A stretch of 64,000 nucleotides of DNA from Ephydatia muelleri (GCA_013339895.1 JABACO010000103.1:1-64000); one strand, 5' to 3'; positions 33,401-46,256 are shown, numbered from the stretch's first letter. Translations and numbers: made by a program. The notes: generated by a model not told the origin, from the sequence alone.

Positions 33401-35344
33401 AAAGGCAAATTCGATGGAACCGAGGCCTTAGTCGGGAAAAATCTGGTGACATACTTAAAAATCTTGTCAATTATACTGCACTAACAATCGTAAGGGAGCT
33501 AGCTGGAGAAAACATCTAGTACGCTTGTCCCATACTGTGTATGGAACGATTACGGAAGTATGTCGTTATTACGCAAACCGCGAATTAATTATTGTCTCGC
33601 TCATTTCTCCATATGATGAAGCTTGAGTGAAGCGCCTATACAAGGCCTTCAACCAACGGTATTCTTACACTACATTGCATAGAAATGATCGAGTGACCCT
33701 ATAGTGACCAATCCGAATGTGGGTGGCAATTAGAGATTTTCAGCGTCACTAGCTTGCAGTGTGCTTGTTCGCCCTACGGCCCCTACGCATGCGGAGGTGT
33801 AGGCGTATATGCTTTTTAAGTTATCGCAGACGATATGGGTTTACCTCCAACTTTCAATTTTCACTGTCGCACAAGTGCGTATGCGAGGTACAAAACAACA
33901 GCCCTTGTAGCAGATTTGCGAGAGGTTCGGATAAGGGGAAGGATTTGAATCACTAAAACGCCCTTCCCTCATTACACTCGATACAGACTACATGTAGAAT
34001 GAGATGAGAACTAGAATACGTATGGCATTTGCGTGTTACGAAACGAAATGGCCTCACTCCGCCACTGTAAATGCCGAAGTGATAACTGAGCATTTCTAGA
34101 ATCACTGCACTTCAAGAAGATTCGCAAAATTAGGCACGTACCCAAGGCACCGTGAATAGCGCACGTGATGCTTCTCCAATCCCTATCCGAGATTGCTGGC
34201 TAGTGCTGCGCAAGAAATAGGATTGTGGGAGCGATCTCGATCCAGACAAGCTGAAAAAGAGAGGTACCACGATAACCCCTAGTCGCTAAGTGGCAGCTGT
34301 TATCAGGACAACCCTGAGCTGGACATGCAACGACGCAACGTAAGAGGTCAACGAAACCTCACAGAAACAGATGTTATCAGGAAATTCGAGATATCAAGCT
34401 TGCGGCAGTGAAAACGCAGTACCGCTAGTCTAGCATGCCAGAGGTATGTTGTACTGAATGAAATGTGGGTTGGGACTCATATGTGAGAGCATGTAAATTG
34501 CTGCATTTTGCTGATGTGTGTACAAGCAATATAGTAAGGATGTGACTACATCAGTTGAAAGTACTGATGTGCATTGCCGTAAGCTTGTTTGTCATCTTCT
34601 GATGTTAGTATGAAATGCCCTGTTAAACTGCTAGCCATCTGGCATCAATAGGTCTTTCAATTATCCATTGTGCATGTACATTGATTGTGACAGAGTCTGG
34701 TGTCTGCATGTGATTGTGATCTAGTACCTACACTTGCAATGTAAATAGCTCAAACACCCCAGGTCCCATAGCTTGCATCATCTGAATTGAATCACTCAAC
34801 CATAACATCTGTTTGAGGGCAATAAGGTGTTCAAATAACCCAAGCATGTACCATACGCCACTGCAGAACAACTTCATTAGTCCATCAGCAATCACCTCAG
34901 CTTCACTTGGTGGTGCTGTAACAGCGAGCCGTATGTGTTTCCCTCACTTCATCTACAGCACTATAAGAAATGTATAGAGCAGTGCATCCATCATATGATT
35001 ACCTGATCAACTCTTTGCAATGTCATGTATGAGATGTGTGGCTATGCCCGAAGCTGAATGTGAACTAAACTCCTTGAAGTTTTAATCAGTTGTAACTTTT
35101 GATAATAGTGATTGCATACAACCATCTTCTCCTCTCTCTGCAGCGACTCCCTGTATAAACCCACTCCTCTGGGCCCAGATGCCAATGGTTCTCCTGGTGT
35201 CCTTCTTCATGACCACAGATAAGGACAAAGTCACAACCAGAGAAATGGTCACCTCAGTAGATATGGTGGCATGACATTTGGACATCTGCATCCCTTTTGT
35301 CATTAAACATTCGATCGAGCCCTTTTGTCATTAAACATTCCTGC
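30401..35344. other. NLR-A intron 7, about 4.9 kb without an exon
   Basis: AT-rich with no supported gene on either strand. The part 32100-32262 ends, complemented, with CAGGGGCGGATCC, a hAT-like terminus whose partner was not found. About 33750-34170 recurs in diverged form at about 38890-39190. Confidence 0.55.
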
Positions 35345-35945
35345 TGTGCCTAAACCTTATGGCAGTCCTCGGCAGTGCTGGATTAAGGGGATGTCCTGTT
35401 AGCGCTATACAGTACTACACATCTACATATATAACCTCACCATGTAGAGACCTATTGTCAGCTGGCTATGGACCAATGGTGCTGTCCTTATATATGCACA
35501 CAAGCTTGTTAGTAGTTTACATATCCGATGTATTTTATGTTCCTTGAAAGGATATAGCTTCCAATGATACTCAATCTCCCACACCTCCAGTGCAGCTTAG
35601 ACCACTTATGGCTGATTAAAAAAGCTGTGTGTGTATCATTTGTATGCTTCCTTTTATATGGTTGGCTTTCTTTCCTTCAGCCTATCTTGGAATAAAATAG
35701 GAGCAGAGGGCATGAAATCATTGTGTACTTCTGCTAGTCATTTCTCCTCCCTTACTTCCCTCAAGTAAGTTCAATTGTATGTGTACAGCTGCAGTTGAAG
35801 GCTTTGCTGTTGGACAAGTTTGATATGAACACATATGACTTATACAGTAAAGCATGTAGTATGAACAGTACATACTTGATTTATTTAGCAGGTCACAAAA
35901 TAGAGTTTCATACATCATTTTATTGCACATTGTAATTCAGTCCAC
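35345..35945 (+). repeat. LRR-exon unit 2
   Basis: Direct copy of unit 1, preceded by two ATCGAGCCCTTTTGTCATTA minisatellite units (35295-35340). Confidence 0.85.
35681..35764 (+). CDS. NLR-A exon 8, LRR
   Basis: 84 nt, phase 2 to 2. Reads NLSWNKIGAEGMKSLCTSAS and ends LTSL, differing from exon 7 at two residues (W for G, K for N). Confidence 0.9.
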
Positions 35946-36464
35946 CAGGGTTGACAACATAAAATCATAATCCTTTCAGAGTGCACATCTGTCATGTCTG
36001 GGTTGAGAATCAGTCAAATAATTACAAATGCAATTACTCTGGGGTGCTATATGGTTTTACATGTTTTGATTAATCTTTGCATAAAGGAGATGTTACGTAA
36101 ATACATGCAGAGCTGCGCATGCGGATTGTGCCCAAGATATGCGTATAAGAAAAGCTTGTGAATCACAATCACGTGAGCTCTGTTTTGATCTAGATAGCTG
36201 ACCACTTGTCAATCGAGCCCTTTCGTCATTAAACATTCAATGAAGCCCTCTATTTCATGGGTAAAGCCAATCATTCCAGTACACATGTTGTGCAAAAAAT
36301 TGTTGCATGTTGCAGTAAACGTAGCTAGCAAATGGCGTACACTATGTGACCAGGAAACAAACCGATCAATATGTTCTTGACCACAAAGTGTTAACTTTTT
36401 AGAAAAACACAGTAGCTTTAGTATAGTACCTGCGGTGCAATATTGTTTTCTTGCCCATGAAAGA
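35946..36464. other. NLR-A intron 8
   Basis: No gene seen. Shares sequence with 37745-38030 and 38340-38570 (for example GTTGCAGTAAAC and CAGGAAACAAACCGATCA), so it belongs to the amplified block. Confidence 0.6.
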
Positions 36465-37750
36465 GTTAAACATTCCTGCTGTGCCTAAACCTTATGGCAG
36501 TCCTCGGCAGTGCTGGATTAAGGGGATGTCATGTTAGTACTATACAGTACTACACATCTACATATATAACCTCACCATGTAGAGACCTATTGGCAGCAGG
36601 CTATGAACCAATGGTGCTCTCCTCATACATGCACACAAGCTTGTTAGTGGTTTGATAGATATCCTCTCCCTCCTTACACCTTCCCCTAGCCCATGACTTT
36701 ACAACAAAATTTGTGCAGCGTTGCCTGTGCATGCAGCAAGCTTCTTCACACACACAACATAGAACACTGGAGTACAACACACATGATCCTGACACCACTA
36801 ACCACAAACAACACCTGGACAGCTAACTGAGCAGGGGGAAACTAACACCTAATTCTGAAGAGATGCGCCCACACCTCCACCAAGAAAAATCCCTGTGGCA
36901 AACCCTCTAGCAGGGGAAAATCCCCTCTTTTGGGGGGAAAAATAACCTGCTAACTAAACACTGCTCAGCATGCACATACATGTACAAACAACACTCTCAT
37001 CCAGTTCCAGCCTTCAGCCTAAGCTTCATTTCGGTGCCGGTCCACTAGAAAACACTGCTGTTAAGGACAACCTGCGATTGTTCTGTTCATGAGAGGAACA
37101 AAACAAAAACAAAACACCACACCAACAACCTATAAAAAAGCAGCCGAACTTGCTTAAGTGCACGACGCTTAGAATTACAATATTCACACATTCACATCCA
37201 TTCATACACCCCACCACGTGGCTACTCCTATTAACGGAGGGAGCTTAGTTTCTGTCTAATTCATTTGGTTCAACCGACAGAAATGTGTATTTCTTTTGAT
37301 GCATTATATGTTCTATGAAAGGATATAGCCTCCAATGATACGCAATCTCCCACACCTCCGGTGCAGCTTAGACCACTTATGGCTGATTACAAAAGCTGTT
37401 TGTGTATCATTTGTATGCTTCCTTTTATGCGGTTGGCTTTCTTTCCTCCAGATTCTCTGGGAATAACATAGGAGCAGAGGGCATGAAATCATTGTGTACT
37501 TCTGCTAGTCATTTCTCCTCCCTTACTTCCCTCGAGTAAGTTCAATTGTATGTGTACAGCTGCAGTTGAAGGCTTTGCTGTTGGACAAGTTTGAAATGAG
37601 CACATATGACTTATACAGTAAAACATGTGGTATGAACAGTACCAATACCAGCTCTTTTCCCCATTGTTTGGGCTGGTCAAATGTACATACATGATTCATT
37701 TGGCAGGACACAGAATAGAGTTACATACATCGTTTTATTGCACATTGTAG
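36465..37750 (+). repeat. LRR-exon unit 3, with an insertion
   Basis: Third copy. It is longer because about 620 bp (36665-37287) is inserted before the exon. The insert's edges carry CTCCCTCC and GGAGGGAG in inverted orientation, which suggests a small DNA transposon. I saw no transposase in it. Confidence 0.75.
37452..37535 (+). CDS. NLR-A exon 9, LRR
   Basis: 84 nt, phase 2 to 2 (CCTCCAG, GTAAGT). Reads FSGNNIGAEGMKSLCTSASH and ends LTSL. The first leucine of the repeat is replaced by F and the exon ends with GA instead of AA, so the next repeat would start with D. Confidence 0.85.
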
Positions 37751-38019
37751 TTTAGTCCACCAGGGTTGACAACATAAAATCATTATATAATCCTTTCAGA
37801 GTGCACATCTGTTCATGTCTGGGTTGAGAATCAGTCAAATAACTACAAATGCAATTACTCTGGGGTGCTATATGGTTTTACATGTTTCGCATAAAGGAGA
37901 TGTTACGTAAATACATGCATAGCTGCGCATGTCGATTGAGCCCAAAATATGCGTATAAGAAAAGTCGTGAGTCACAATCACGTGAGCTCTGTTTTGATCC
38001 AGGTAGCTGACCACTTGTC

Positions 38020-38350
38020 AATCGAGACCTTTTGTCATTAAATGTTCAATCGAGCCCTTTGGTCAAGATTAAACATTCAAACGAGCCCTTTTGTCATTTA
38101 ATCGAGCCCTTTGGTCATTAAACATTCAAACGAGCCCTATTGTCATTAAACATTATTCAATCAAGCCCTTTTGTCATTAAACATCCAATCCAGCTTTTTT
38201 GTCATTAAATATATTCAATCAATCCCTTTTGTCATTAAACATTCAATCAAGTACTTTTGTCATTAACTCCATTAAACATTCAATCCAGCCCTTTTGTCAT
38301 TAAATATTTAATCAATCCCTTTTGTCATTAAACATTCCATCAAGTACTTT
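38020..38350. repeat. 28-bp minisatellite (ATCGAGCCCTTTTGTCATTA...)
   Basis: About 11 imperfect units of ATCGAGCCCTTTTGTCATTA plus AACATTCA, in intron 9. Single or double units also precede LRR units 2 and 3 (35295, 36212), so the satellite marks the edges of the amplified block. Confidence 0.9.
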
Positions 38351-38574
38351 TGTCATTAACTCTTTCGCAAGCAAAGCCATACAGTACACGTGTTGTGCAA
38401 CAAATAGTGTTGCATGTTGCAGTAAACTTAATTGGCAAACTGCATACACTATGTGACCAGGAAACAAACCGATCACTATGTTGTTGTCTACAAGTGTTAA
38501 CTTTTTTGATAAACAGAGTTGCTTTAGTATAGTACCTGCGGTGCAATATTGCTTTCTTACCCATCAAAGAGTTA

Positions 38575-38740
38575 AACATTCCTGCTGTGCCTAAACCTTA
38601 TGGCAGTCCTCGGCAGTGCTGGATTAAGGGGATGTCATGTTAGCACTATACAGTACTACACATGTACATATATCCATGTAGAGACCTTTTGTCAGCAGGC
38701 TATGGACCAATGGTGCTCTCTTCATGCAGTACATGCACAC
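38575..38740 (+). repeat. Partial LRR-exon unit 4 (no exon)
   Basis: Matches the first 170 bp of units 1-3 and stops before the exon, where a CATGTGCATG-rich stretch takes over. Confidence 0.8.
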
Positions 38741-40098
38741 AATACATGTGCATGTGCACTGTACAAGCACTGTACAAGCACTGTACACATGTGTGCAGTG
38801 TCAGTACAAAGTTTGTGTGTGCATATTGAGTATTATACAAATGAAACACATTAAGAATTCAATGATGGATGCAGGCAGCATGTTTAAAATGTTTACTGCA
38901 GGTGTAGGTGTGTGTGCTTTCGTAACTATGGTAACTACGTTAACCCTCTTTTAATGTTTAATTACTGACGTTATGGGTTTACTGCCAATTTTCAATCTTC
39001 ACTGCTGCACAAGTGTGTATGCACGGTACAATCCTCATCAGTCTCCATACAGACTACATGGAGGATGTGATTATTACAAAAGCACGACTAGTATTAGATT
39101 TGCGTGTTACAAACCAGATCCAAGTTCCTTTGTCCACTAGTGGATCTCATAGTGGTACCTAAGTGATAACACTTGCGAAAGGAATCAAGCAACGACTACT
39201 CCTCACACATTTCTACAATCACTGCACTGCGTGTCAATGGACACAGTTTGGCACGTGCTAAGCTATTCACACAACTTCTAAATGGCCTTCAATCATCTAT
39301 AGCCACAGGTATTTACTGCTCCCATACCCTACTAACCCCCTGGTTTGCCCTTAATTTGACTAACCCACCCCCTGGTGTACACATGCCCCATGTCAGAATA
39401 AAACTACATGGCATGCCATTTGGTGCAGAGGGAAGACTTTTATTTTTGCCCACCCAGGATTCCAAAACCCACCCCCTGCTGAAAATTTGGCAGAAAATCC
39501 CTGCTGTATAAACCCACTCCTCTAGGCCCAGCTGTCAATGGCTCTCCTGGTGTCCCTCTTCATGACCACAGATAGGGACAAGGTCACGACCAGAGAAATG
39601 GCCACCAGACATTCAGTCGAGTAGACATAGTGGCATACCTTTGGACATCTGCATCCAACCAGGGTTGACAACATAAAAGCATTTACATCTCCATTGTATA
39701 AACCATTCAGAGTGCACATCGGTTCATGTCTGGGTTGACAGTCTGTCAAATAACTACAAATCCTTTTGCATAGAATTGATTCAGTTTGATATGTGGTTTA
39801 TGTTTTGTTTATCGTTAGAATGTTCTTACTTCTCTTAAAGAGTTTATACAAAATACATCAGTCTGTGTCATTTACCATTACACAGACCCTTGGTTTCATC
39901 GTATGCTTGTTCTTAGGATGTTACATAGCTTTCTTGAAATGTATTTCATTTGTTTGTCATTGCACTGTTGGCTTCTTGCAGCTGGTTTGTACAATTACTT
40001 CATTGGCATGCATCTTCCCTAATGTGCATGACATCGATCACCTGACCATCAGGGAGGTGTGGTGATGTGAAGGTCACCTCTCATGTCATTCCACCCAG
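38741..40098. other. NLR-A intron 9, right part
   Basis: No gene seen. About 39500-39760 matches about 35130-35280 in part. A frame at 39793-40065 is leucine- and phenylalanine-rich but looks like chance. Confidence 0.5.
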
Positions 40099-40179
40099 CC
40101 TGGGGGACAACAACCTTCGAGATGATAGCATAGAATCCTTGCTGCAAATCATTGAACAGTGCCCCCTGGAAGAGCTCAC
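40099..40179 (+). CDS. NLR-A exon 10, LRR
   Basis: 81 nt, phase 2 to 2 (CCACCCAG, GTAAGT). Reads LGDNNLRDDSIESLLQIIEQ then CPLEEL, a complete LRR that is not part of the recent amplification. Confidence 0.85.
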
Positions 40180-40262
40180 GTAAGTTAACTATCTACATCT
40201 GTGAGCTGTTTGTGTGCTGTTTGTATGCAAGTAGGTGAGTACATGTATGTTTTTAGTTAGTG

Positions 40263-40294
<32 letters not shown>

Positions 40295-41160
40295 GGGTGA
40301 GTGTGTGTGTGTGGGTGGGTGTGAGTGTGTTTGGGTTAAGAATATACTTGTAGATCTTTTAGATTATGATTAATGTTGCAAGCTAACCCAGATAGCTAGT
40401 ATATGCACATCACTGCTCCACCAAGAATTACACACCAAGTGTCTACTGTTGTATGTCTGCATGGAGGTGTGATGCACAAGTCTACATTTGTTTCCTGGTC
40501 ATATCTAGTGTAAGTTGTTTGCTAACTACGCTTTTCTGCAATGCGCAACACTTTTCTTTGCACTACATGTGTACTGTAAAATTGGCTTGCCTGTAAAAGA
40601 GTTACTTGTTATATGTCCACCATTCATTACCTTGTATGGACATGTGATATGCAATGGGGCAGTTGATGTACGAGGGTTAATGTTGAGCAACTATCCTGTG
40701 TTTGGTAGTTCCACTTTCTGGTGGTGTGGACACACAACCTTAGTGCTACTAAATATTGTACCACCTCACATTACAATGTTAGAACCACACTGCCATGCAT
40801 GGTTCATTGTATGGGTGTGTCATTGATCCCAGAGGTGGATCCAAGGGCATGTGCTCTCCCCTTCCCATTTTTCTCATTGCCTTTATTATGTGCATTATGA
40901 GCAACTTGTGAAGCGGCAAGTGATGGATAGGTCCAGTGCACCACATAGCAGCTTTGGTCGCATCAACTTTAGGCCAGCATTTATGGATGTGTGTAGTGAA
41001 TAATTTATTTGTCTTAAAAATTACCCACACTTATCTACTTTTTAACACTTAATTTCAAAGCTAACTGGGAGCATGCTCTCTCCCTTTCTGTTTGTCTAAT
41101 AATATATTCATCACGTGTGTTATTTGCATTATGAATGTCGAATTAACTACAGTATGTGTT
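40180..41160. other. NLR-A intron 10
   Basis: Contains a (TG)n run at 40266-40300. No gene seen. Confidence 0.55.
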
Positions 41161-41930
41161 ATACCCTGAGATGGACCCATACTTACACAATGTAGCATCT
41201 TCTGCTGGTCACATATATCTAAGAGAGAACATGTGTACTGAGAGATATTATGACATGAGGCACAGCTGCTGTGAACAATCATATTGCATGTTGTGGTGTT
41301 GTATCCTCATGTGATCTTATGACTAAACTGATTATTCTTACACTTGTATGTTGGCATGGCTACTGTTATCATTGCTCATCTCTTTCTCTTGTAGCCTGGA
41401 GCCTACTGGGATGTAAGTCTTTTCATAGTGACCAATTAGTATTACATGTTATGTAGTTGCTATGGTAATATTTTTATTCACAAGATGGCATCTTATGTCT
41501 GTATCTAGGATGTACATGACTTATTGTTGCAACTGTTGTGTGGTATTTGGTGGTGCTCTCCAAATGTAGTGGTGTCAGTTATCACATCATGACCCAGTGG
41601 TGACCCACTTTTTGTCCAAACTATTATTTAATAAATGGCCCAGCTGTCCTGGGGAGCATGCCTCTTAACCACTCCCCTTGGTGGCCATAGTTTCAAAAAG
41701 CATCTAAAGACAACCACTAATTTCAAATATCACATCACTCCATTAGTTCTTGCGTCCTTAGTAAATTTTATTTGGTACAAAGTCACACATGGTTCATTAG
41801 GGGTACCACTGAACTAAAATCAACTGTGCTTATAGCCTTCAGGTTGTGGACCATTATATGATCAGGGTCACATGACATGGTCTGGGGACTTTATTCTATT
41901 GTGTTGCCAGGGTATTTAGTGAGCTCTCCA
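41161..41930. repeat. Microexon-bearing duplication, unit 1
   Basis: Direct copy at 43707-44463. Includes the 18-nt exon and its splice sites. Confidence 0.85.
41395..41412 (+). CDS. NLR-A exon 11, 18-nt microexon
   Basis: Between CTTTCTCTTGTAG and GTAAGT lie 18 bases, CCTGGAGCCTACTGGGAT, that keep phase 2 to 2. Joined to its neighbours it gives LEELTLEPTGINQLSYEG, which restores the spacing of an LRR between exon 10 and exon 12. Without it, exon 10 would still join exon 12 in frame, so it could be skipped. Placed on splice sites, phase and protein pattern only. Confidence 0.5.
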
Positions 41931-43706
41931 AAATGTCATGGCCCTGTGCAAATATGCATATAAAAGGCAGAAAACAGGTCGGGGATTTTCCATTACATAG
42001 ACAAGTCATAATGGCTGATGGTTGGACGATCAAAGGCTGTTGCCATCCATTGCTGAGCCAACCTTCACTCCTTTGTAGATGAACTGAATGATCGCTAAAT
42101 TCAATCAGTTAACGTCAGATACCCAACTGCATGCATGGTTTATATCTGGATCACTGGTATCTTACCACCATAGATATTGGCTAAATAAAAATAGAAAAGG
42201 TTGCAAATGTGTACAGTGAAAGTTCTTGCCCACTCCACCTTCCTTCCATCCCCTCCTCCCTCACCTCACACCCATCCCTTCCCCTTTTGCAGGAGGGCAT
42301 GGGATGGGAGAAACGAGAAGTGGGAAGGGTGGAAGGTGAGGGAGTGGTTTCAAGGTGGTGTGATAGGAGGGGAGGGAGTAAGGGGAAGGTTGGAGAGGGA
42401 AGAGGGAGTGGAGGAGAGGGTTAGGTGTGGGGTAGTGGAAGACATAAGGGGAGAGCAGACTGGTTCTGAAAAAATGCAGTTTTCTCAGATGAGTACCACA
42501 TCATGGTATGCAGAATGGAATGTTGCGTGTTGATTACACCATTTCAAAACAGTTCTAACCCACAGATTGGTAAGGACCCTTATAACACATCCCTCCGACA
42601 ATAACTTGGGGCAAGACCATTTTAGTGCATGCTGCCTCCTGTGTTTGCTCCTTCAAGTCCAAACCAAAGAAATCCTTATATGGGAGAAGCTGATTAAATA
42701 TGGTACCAACCTACAGCAGACCATAATGTTGCCTAGCAACTTCATACATAGTCAACAGTACAACAGCTGTCTACTATAAGAAATGGGGGCATTGGACATT
42801 TACTTAAGCACAACTACAACAGAATATGGACCCAGTGACCAGTGCACTTTATTTAGATTACAACCTTGGCCTGCACTCATGAATGATGTGAGGTCACCAT
42901 AATTGTTACAGCTGTTCATATAAACAATGGCCATTTATGGCCAATGTGGGAAACGTCTACAGACAGTCCTACAATGACATCATTGTTTACACACAATGCT
43001 TATGTCATCTGATATGGGAAAATGGGTTGTAATTATCCAGCAGCTTGGCCAACAGTCAGATGAATTATCACTAGGTGACTAATCCTAATCACCTTTACCT
43101 TTAATTGGATGCATTAGTGAATGCACTCACATGCAATGGAATTGTGGCACTTCAAATAACACTTTCTTTCAGTGTGTCTCCTTTCATTGCATTCTTGAGG
43201 AACTGTAACGTGCATGTTGCTAGCTGCATGAATGACTTGCACATTATTTTGTATTAACCCATTGTATTCCTGTGCTGAATGAAACATGTTGTGGAAACAT
43301 TCAATACTCTGTCTGCTGTTGTGTGTCTGCATGGAGGTGTGATGTATGGGTCTACATGTATGTCCACCATTCATTCCCTTGTATGGACATGTGATATGCA
43401 ATTGGTCGCATGAATCTTAGGCCCGAAATTGTCTATCGAATAATATTCTTGTTGTGCAAATTACCAACACTGAGCTAGTTTAAATGCATTAATTTCAAAG
43501 CTTCCTTGGAGACCGATGTCACTCTTGTCTCATTCAGTCATTACATTTTAATAAGTGTGCAACCCCTCTTTTACACCTCACTCTATAATTGATTGCAGGT
43601 TTTTTGGACCATTGTTTGATAAGAGTTGCATGACATGGCCATCCTATATGATGACCTTGTATGTGTATTGGACCTTTGCTATGTTCATGAAACTGCACTG
43701 CTGAAA
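41931..43706. other. NLR-A intron 11, left part
   Basis: A purine/pyrimidine-biased stretch at 42230-42450 (CTCC then GGGAGG runs). No gene seen. Confidence 0.55.
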
Positions 43707-44463
43707 ATACCCTGAGATGGACCCATACTTACACAATGTAGCATCTTCTGCTGGTCACATATATGTAAGAGAGAACATGTGTACTGAGAGATATTATGAC
43801 ATGAGGCACAGCTGCTGTGAACAATCTTATTGCATGTTGTGGTGTTGTATCCTCATGTGATCTTATGACTAAACTGATTATTCTTACACTTGTATGTTGG
43901 CATGGCAACTGTTATCATTGTTCATCTCATTCTCTTGCGCCTGAACGATGATTTGTTGTAAGTCTTTTCATAATGACAAATTAGTTGAAATTGTATTTCA
44001 TATTATGTAGTTGCTATGGTAATACTTTTATTCACAAGATGGCATCTTATGTCTGTATCTAGGATGTACATGACTTATTGTTGCAACTGTTGTGTGGTAT
44101 TTGGTGGTGCTCTCCAAATGTAGTGGTGTCAGTTATCACATCCTGACCCAGTGGTGACCCACTTTTTGTCCAAACTATTATTTAATAAATGGCCCAGCTG
44201 TCCTAGAGAGCATGCCTCTTAACCACTCCCCTTGGTGGCCAAAGTTTCAAAAAACATCTAAAGACGATCAATATCACATCACTCCGTTAGTTATTGCGTC
44301 CTTAGTACAAAAGTCATGCATGGTTCATTAGGGGCACCACTGAAATAAAATCAACTGTGCTTATAGCCTTCAGGTTGTGGACCATTATATGATCAGGGTC
44401 ACATGGCTTGGTCTGGGGACTTCATTATATTGTGTTGCCATGGTATTTGGTGTTAGCTATCCA
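43707..44463. repeat. Microexon-bearing duplication, unit 2
   Basis: Copy of 41161-41930. The matching 18 bases (43940-43957, CCTGAACGATGATTTGTT) keep the GTAAGT donor, but the acceptor reads TTGCG where unit 1 has TTGTAG, so this microexon should not be spliced in. Its sequence (LNDDL) is closer to an LRR consensus than that of the active copy. Confidence 0.75.
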
Positions 44464-45142
44464 AGTGTCCAGGTGTCAGTTTGTGATCACATCATCCTGA
44501 CCTCACCCAAGGGAAGGTGTGTCTACATGTGTCACCCAAGCTTTCCCATCCCTTCACACCTCCAGCCTCATGTGCATGCATTCTCTGGTCAGTGCTCACA
44601 TTAAATGTTAAGACAGCTGTGCTTTTGTATGATTAATGGAACATCCTATCACTGACCTACTTACACAGTTCAGAGTTATGACTTTTAAGGTGATTTCCTT
44701 AATGTATGATGTACTGATTACATGTTCTTATGGATAAATAATTGTCCAGTTCAACCGACTATTCAGCGATACTCAGTGTATGTGTATAACAGCTGTAGAC
44801 ATATTTGTATGTGTTCAAGTACATTCATTTTGTAATGCTTTCATGCTCATAATTGATGTGCACTAATTGAGAACAGTTGTGGAATGTGGAGTGTCCAGTA
44901 ACTAAATGAGTTGTATAATGAAATGATCAAAACAGGAAGGGGAGCATTAGAATCATGTCCATCATATTACCAAGCTCCCATAATAAGTAACACAATGGCA
45001 CTCTTATAATATACATGCACTAGCCTAGTGGAGTTGGCAGAAATGAAGGTATCCAAGTATGATGTGGTCTAGAGTCACATCTGTGTATGTATGGGTGGGT
45101 GTGGTTCAGTACTTTATTGTTGTATAACATTTTTCCCCACAG
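44464..45142. other. NLR-A intron 11, right part
   Basis: AT-rich, no gene seen. Confidence 0.5.
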
Positions 45143-45431
45143 TAATCAATTATCATATGAGGGTACTCAGTTATTGATAGAGAGAGCCAAGTCTGTGAGA
45201 CCTGGAATAAAACTGATTCTTGATATCCTTACCACCACTGCCAACCCACCCAGATCTACCACCACTGCTAACCCTCCCAGATCTACCACCACTGCTAACC
45301 CTCCCAGATCTACCACCACTGCTAACCCTCCCAGATCTACCACCATTGCTAACCCTCCCAGATCTACCACCATTGCCAACCCTCCCACATCTACTGCTAC
45401 ACCTCCCAGATCTCTCTGTTATCTATTCTGA
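45143..45431 (+). CDS. NLR-A exon 12, last LRR and repetitive tail
   Basis: Acceptor TTTTCCCCACAG. Begins NQLSYEGTQLLIERAKSVRP, the helix side of the last LRR, then six near-identical 27-bp units encoding TTTANPPRS and a short end LCYLF before the stop. The tail is proline/threonine-rich and probably disordered; its length should vary between alleles. No strong AATAAA follows within several hundred bases. Confidence 0.8.
45235..45410. repeat. 27-bp coding minisatellite
   Basis: Six tandem units of ACCACCACTGCTAACCCTCC plus CAGATCT, two of which have ATT for ACT (I for T). It lies in frame in the last NLR-A exon. Confidence 0.9.
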
Positions 45432-46256
45432 CTTTTGTATTATAACCACTGGTTGTATGGTGATTAGTTATATTACATAGGTGTTCTAGCTAGATAGCAT
45501 TTGTACTAGTGTATTAGGCAGACAAAGAACTGCATATAAAATATTGACTTCAGCATATAATTCCTACAATCCAGTACATGGGAGCGCAGGCAGGCCAGAG
45601 GGGTGCAGCGTCCGTTCTGTTGCTTCTCCTCAACAGCTACACATGTCCCTTTCATGAGGGGATTGATGACACACTATATAGACATGTGCCATGCAAGTTT
45701 GCAACCACTTGTTTAGATACATGTATGTTGATTTCATCATGTTTATAATAACTTAAGCTACTGGTAATATAAGTTGTCCAAAAGTAAAGTAAGGCTATTA
45801 ATTTGGTTAAAAACTAAATCACGACTCTTGAAACACACTGGACCTATGAAGATATAAATTGGGTAACTTAATTGTGATGTTACATAGTAATCATGTACGC
45901 CCTACCAGCCAGGAGATATCATGAAAAGCTGGAATTATAAACATGTCATATATTATTTAATTAACTCTAGGAGGATATTATACACTGAATGATTCTACCT
46001 CTCCAGATTCAATAACATTTGAAATGATATATAATTTGCACATCCATGTATGACATTTCTTTCATGACACACACATGGCACTATAGTACCACATGACCCC
46101 ATTCATCTCACAATGTTACATTTACATGTAACTCACAATTGGAAATTGGTTCAACTGTACTTATTAATTGATCACCATCTATTTTTGTTATGCATTAAAG
46201 ACTTTTTAATTAGAATAGTTTGACTTAACAACAATGGACCTTTTTGTTTAAGGACC
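45432..46256. other. Between NLR-A and TTC7, no gene seen
   Basis: AT-rich 3' flank of NLR-A. Confidence 0.55.

Larger units (their letters stand above)
7479..45431 (+). other. NLR-A gene model (leader-2A-Death-NACHT-LRR), 12 exons
   Basis: Predicted cytosolic pattern-recognition receptor of the NLR (NOD-like) type. Exons are 7479-7751, 7838-7967, 8284-8559, 16531-18133, 18181-18264, 20732-20821, 30100-30183, 35681-35764, 37452-37535, 40099-40179, 41395-41412 and 45143-45431. Every junction has GT and AG, the phases agree (0, 1, 1, then 2 throughout), and the lengths add up to 1032 codons including the final stop. Domain order is leader (1-101), signal-like segment plus 2A (102-130), Death (135-226), NACHT (about 227-760), LRRs (from about 761), and a repetitive tail. 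The one defect seen is TAA at codon 366 (16947-16949). The longest intron, about 9.3 kb, is exon 6 to 7. An expressed allele may lack the stop; otherwise this is a young pseudogene. No transcript evidence was available. Confidence 0.8.

Noticed and set aside
38020-38350. CRISPR-like or attachment-site repeats
   Set aside because: Diverged 28-bp tandem units without spacers; a minisatellite.
39793-40065. Membrane protein of 90 residues
   Set aside because: Hydrophobic by base composition, no acceptor or start context, and it lies in an NLR-A intron.
45167-45388. Minus-strand GLAVVVDLG repeat protein
   Set aside because: Antisense shadow of the NLR-A coding minisatellite.
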